Positions 6,209 to 7,743 of a stretch of 7,743 nucleotides of DNA are shown one piece after another. The stretch's first letter is position 1. The number at the start of each line of letters is the position of its first letter. Source of the stretch: Verrucomicrobiales bacterium (GTDB taxonomy: Bacteria > Verrucomicrobiota > Verrucomicrobiia > Methylacidiphilales > JAAUTS01); contig JAITHY010000161.1 of NCBI GenBank assembly GCA_031279715.1, positions 1 through 7,743 on the forward strand. The letters are read 5' to 3'. Below the pieces are notes generated by a model, which did no database searches, was not told the origin of the DNA, and saw only the letters and a program-made list of their open reading frames with translations. A program made the position numbers and the translations under genes.

Positions 6209-7297
6209 TCACCGCCAAATGTAACGGTTCAACAACACCTTCAACGTCGCCGTCAGCGGCACCGCCAGAATCGCGCCGAGCAAGCCGCCCAGCAAAATCG
6301 ACCATACCAAAATCGACACAATCACTGTCAGCGGATGCAACCCCGTCCGGTTTCCCATGATTTTCGGCGAAATCCACAAACCCTCGCACAGTTGCACCAC
6401 GCCGAACACCCCCGCCGTCAACGCCACATAACCCCACCTTCCATTCGACTGCGCATACGCCACCAACAGCGCCGGCGCCAGACTGCACACCACGCCCAGA
6501 TACGGCACAATGCTCAACACCCCCGCCACCAGACCGATTAAAATCGCGTACCGCAACCCGATGGCCAGCATCCCAATCCCCGTCAAAAAACCGACTAACA
6601 CCGCCACCAGCACCTGCCCGCGAAAAAACGCAATCAAATGCTTGTTAATCTCCCCCAGCGCCAGCACCACCTCGTCGCGCAACGCCGAATTCCGCATCGG
6701 CACATAACTTTGCCAGCGCCGCTCAATCGTCTCCTTCTCCAACAAAAAATAATACACATACAGCGGAATCATAATCAGACCGAGGAAGAGCTGCGCCAGC
6801 CCGAATGCCCCCACCACACCGCTCCAGGCATAGCGCGCCACCGCGGAACCATACTCCGGCAGCCGCTGCTTGGCCTGCTCCGCCAATTGTTGTCCCTGCT
6901 CCACCAGCGCCGGATGCGCCGCCAAAAAATCCCGCGCCGCCAGTTGCAACCGGCTCACCAAGTCCGGAAGATTTTCAAAAAATTGCACCGCCTCCGAATA
7001 CGCGACCGGCAAAATCAACGCCGCTGACACTGACAGCGCGATCGTCGCCAAAACAAACAACAACGCCACCGCCGGCGCCCGCTTGATTTTCCACTTCCCC
7101 AGCAGCGTCACCATCGGGCTGAGCAAACAGGCCAGCACACCCGCCACCGCCAGCGGCAGCAGCACGCTGCTAAACAACCGCATGGTGTACAACACCACCC
7201 CGAAAATCAACAGCCCAATCGCCGCCAACACCAGCACCGCCAGCGCGGACAAGGCCCGCCACAAAATTTTTTCCTGCTTCGCGCTCGGCCCGTTCAT
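6209..7297 (-). CDS. AI-2E family transporter (PerM/TqsA-type membrane protein)
   Basis: This is a 362-aa polytopic inner-membrane protein. Hydrophobic segments lie at about 15-36, 42-62, 75-97, 156-185, 222-247, 248-275, 288-307 and 320-355. The hydrophilic, helical stretch of about 100-155 between the third and fourth segments is the family's usual periplasmic or amphipathic region. Diagnostic blocks are FFRGQVLVAVLVG (224-236), LSIVPYLG (261-268), WISPKIMGNRTGLHPL (308-323) and the glycine-rich LLGGLLGAILAVPLTA (335-350). Named relatives include E. coli TqsA (autoinducer-2 export) and PerM, but others act as Na+/H+ antiporters or have unknown roles, so no substrate is claimed. The ATG (7295-7297) lies one base after the upstream OmpA-protein stop. 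A strong AAGGAG Shine-Dalgarno inside the end of that gene supports the start and coupled translation. Its coding strand is G-rich, unlike the lpx genes also read on minus. CGCTGACA words fall within it at conserved and variable positions. Confidence 0.85.
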   Translation of the reverse strand: MNGPSAKQEKILWRALSALAVLVLAAIGLLIFGVVLYTMRLFSSVLLPLAVAGVLACLLSPMVTLLGKWKIKRAPAVALLFVLATIALSVSAALILPVAYSEAVQFFENLPDLVSRLQLAARDFLAAHPALVEQGQQLAEQAKQRLPEYGSAVARYAWSGVVGAFGLAQLFLGLIMIPLYVYYFLLEKETIERRWQSYVPMRNSALRDEVVLALGEINKHLIAFFRGQVLVAVLVGFLTGIGMLAIGLRYAILIGLVAGVLSIVPYLGVVCSLAPALLVAYAQSNGRWGYVALTAGVFGVVQLCEGLWISPKIMGNRTGLHPLTVIVSILVWSILLGGLLGAILAVPLTATLKVLLNRYIWR

Positions 7298-7298
7298 G

Positions 7299-7743
7299 TC
7301 ACTCCTTGTTCAACTCAATGATAATGTCAATGCGCCGGTTGGCGGCGCGCCCCTGTTCCGTCTCATTGTCAGCGACCGCGTCCGTCTCCCCGCGCCCCAC
7401 CGCTGACAGTCGCCCCGGCGCGACGCCGCGCTCAATCAAAAACACCACCGCCGCGCTCGCCCGCGCCGCCGACAGCTCCCAATTCGTCGGATACTTGTAC
7501 TGCAACGCCCGCGCAATCGGCAAATCATCCGTGTGCCCCTCCACCACCACCGCGCAATCCCGCAAACTCGACTCCAGCATCAGCGCGATTTTTTTCAACA
7601 CCGGACGCCCCTCCTCCGACAATTCCGCGCGCCCCACCGCGAACAGCAGCTTGTCCGGCAACCTCACCGTCAGCGCCTCGCCCGACAAAAACACCGCGCC
7701 ACTGCCCGCGCCCAGTTGCCCGTCGAGTTCCTCGCGCAACTCC
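7299..7743 (-). CDS. OmpA/MotB-type peptidoglycan-associated protein, C-terminal part
   Basis: The C-terminal 148 or so residues of a larger protein; the frame remains open at the right edge (a TTG near the edge is an ordinary Leu codon, not a start). The fragment starts with ...LREELDGQLG, probably the end of a coiled linker, then a complete OmpA-like domain. Domain blocks are VRLPDKLLFAVGRAELSEEG, VVVEGHTDDLPI, NWELSAARASAAVVFL and GRAANRRIDIIIEL. The Asp of GHTD and the Arg of NRRID are the expected diaminopimelate-peptidoglycan contacts. The GHTDDLPI form and NWELSxxRA match the MotB/flagellar-type and OmpA-like cell-wall anchors better than classic Pal. Whether an N-terminal membrane helix (MotB/TolR-like) is present cannot be seen. 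It overlaps the 18-bp repeat (7358-7375), within the codons for ADNET. It is translationally coupled to the downstream AI-2E-family gene. There is no motA-like gene in view, so a flagellar role is not claimed. Confidence 0.88.
   Translation of the reverse strand, partial: ELREELDGQLGAGSGAVFLSGEALTVRLPDKLLFAVGRAELSEEGRPVLKKIALMLESSLRDCAVVVEGHTDDLPIARALQYKYPTNWELSAARASAAVVFLIERGVAPGRLSAVGRGETDAVADNETEQGRAANRRIDIIIELNKE
7358..7375 (+). repeat. 18-bp exact repeat, copy 2
   Basis: This is the second copy of CCGTCTCATTGTCAGCGA, here inside the coding sequence of the OmpA-domain protein (minus strand, codons for the conserved Ala-Asp-Asn-Glu-Thr stretch). The first copy spans a stop codon and hairpin arm at 1419-1436. 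The shared part includes the octamer TGTCAGCG. Confidence 0.8.

Larger units (their letters stand above)
1388..7675. repeat. Dispersed octamer family YGTCAGCG (16 sites)
   Basis: This entry spans a dispersed family. TGTCAGCG on + lies at 1388-1395, 1428-1435, 2146-2153, 2368-2375, 6167-6174, 6326-6333 and 7367-7374. Its complement CGCTGACA lies at 2990-2997, 7023-7030 and 7401-7408. The variant CGTCAGCG on + lies at 3698-3705, 6141-6148, 6251-6258 and 7668-7675, and as complement CGCTGACG at 1756-1763 and 4357-4364. No site has A or G before the core. Expected counts at 60% GC are about 0.3 for the octamer and about 1 for the GTCAGCG core; hand counts are 10 and 16. Sites fall in genes, both intergenic flanks of the lpxA hairpin, the ubiB promoter region and the convergent junction. 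Eleven of 16 have the core on +. The function is unknown; a DNA uptake word, recombination or segregation signal, or modification target are possible. Confidence 0.75.

Noticed and set aside
7737..7739. TTG near the right edge as the start of the OmpA-domain gene
   Set aside because: The frame continues open to the window edge with a coil-like sequence, and the domain family is usually preceded by an N-terminal anchor, so this is an internal Leu codon.

Overview
The window looks like a chromosomal housekeeping segment from a GC-rich Gram-negative bacterium. The best guess is the PVC group, probably Verrucomicrobiota. The reasons are the natural LpxC-FabZ fusion (known from Bacteroidota, Verrucomicrobiota and relatives), the GC-rich coding sequence, and the general look of the proteins. 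The taxonomy is inferred from gene content and not proven. There are no mobile elements, CRISPR arrays, tRNA or rRNA genes. Nearly all of the window is coding, and no gap exceeds about 160 bp.

Layout. 1-147 (-) is the first 49 codons of citrate synthase (gltA), running off the left edge. 216-1268 (-) is class II fructose-1,6-bisphosphatase (glpX). 1430-2200 (-) is lpxA and 2213-3523 (-) is the lpxC/fabZ fusion, separated by 12 bp and clearly one lipid A operon. 3572-4315 (-) is a TauE/SafE-type (TSUP) membrane permease. 4383-6086 (+) is a UbiB/ABC1-family kinase-like protein, divergent from the permease. 6209-7297 (-) is an AI-2E/PerM-family membrane protein, coupled to an OmpA/MotB-type protein (7299 to the right edge) whose N-terminus lies outside.

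Functionally, the LpxC and LpxA parts catalyse the first two steps of lipid A synthesis, and FabZ supplies the competing fatty-acid branch. GlpX and citrate synthase belong to gluconeogenesis and the TCA cycle. UbiB points to isoprenoid quinone metabolism. The OmpA-domain protein probably anchors to peptidoglycan.

The most unusual signal is not a gene. The octamer TGTCAGCG (either strand) occurs 10 times by hand count, against about 0.3 expected. Its 7-mer core GTCAGCG occurs 16 times, against about 1 expected. It lies in coding and intergenic DNA, in both orientations, often through Ala-GCT or Ser-TCA codons. Two copies bracket a GC-rich hairpin after lpxA. Four copies cluster at the convergent ubiB / AI-2E junction, where local GC skew also flips. 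An exact 18-mer containing the octamer occurs 6 kb apart. This resembles a genome-wide signal word (DNA uptake, Chi-like, segregation or modification site), but its function is unknown to me. A second theme is that several first genes have promoter-like hexamers placed so that transcription would start at or within a few bases of the ATG, suggesting leaderless mRNAs.
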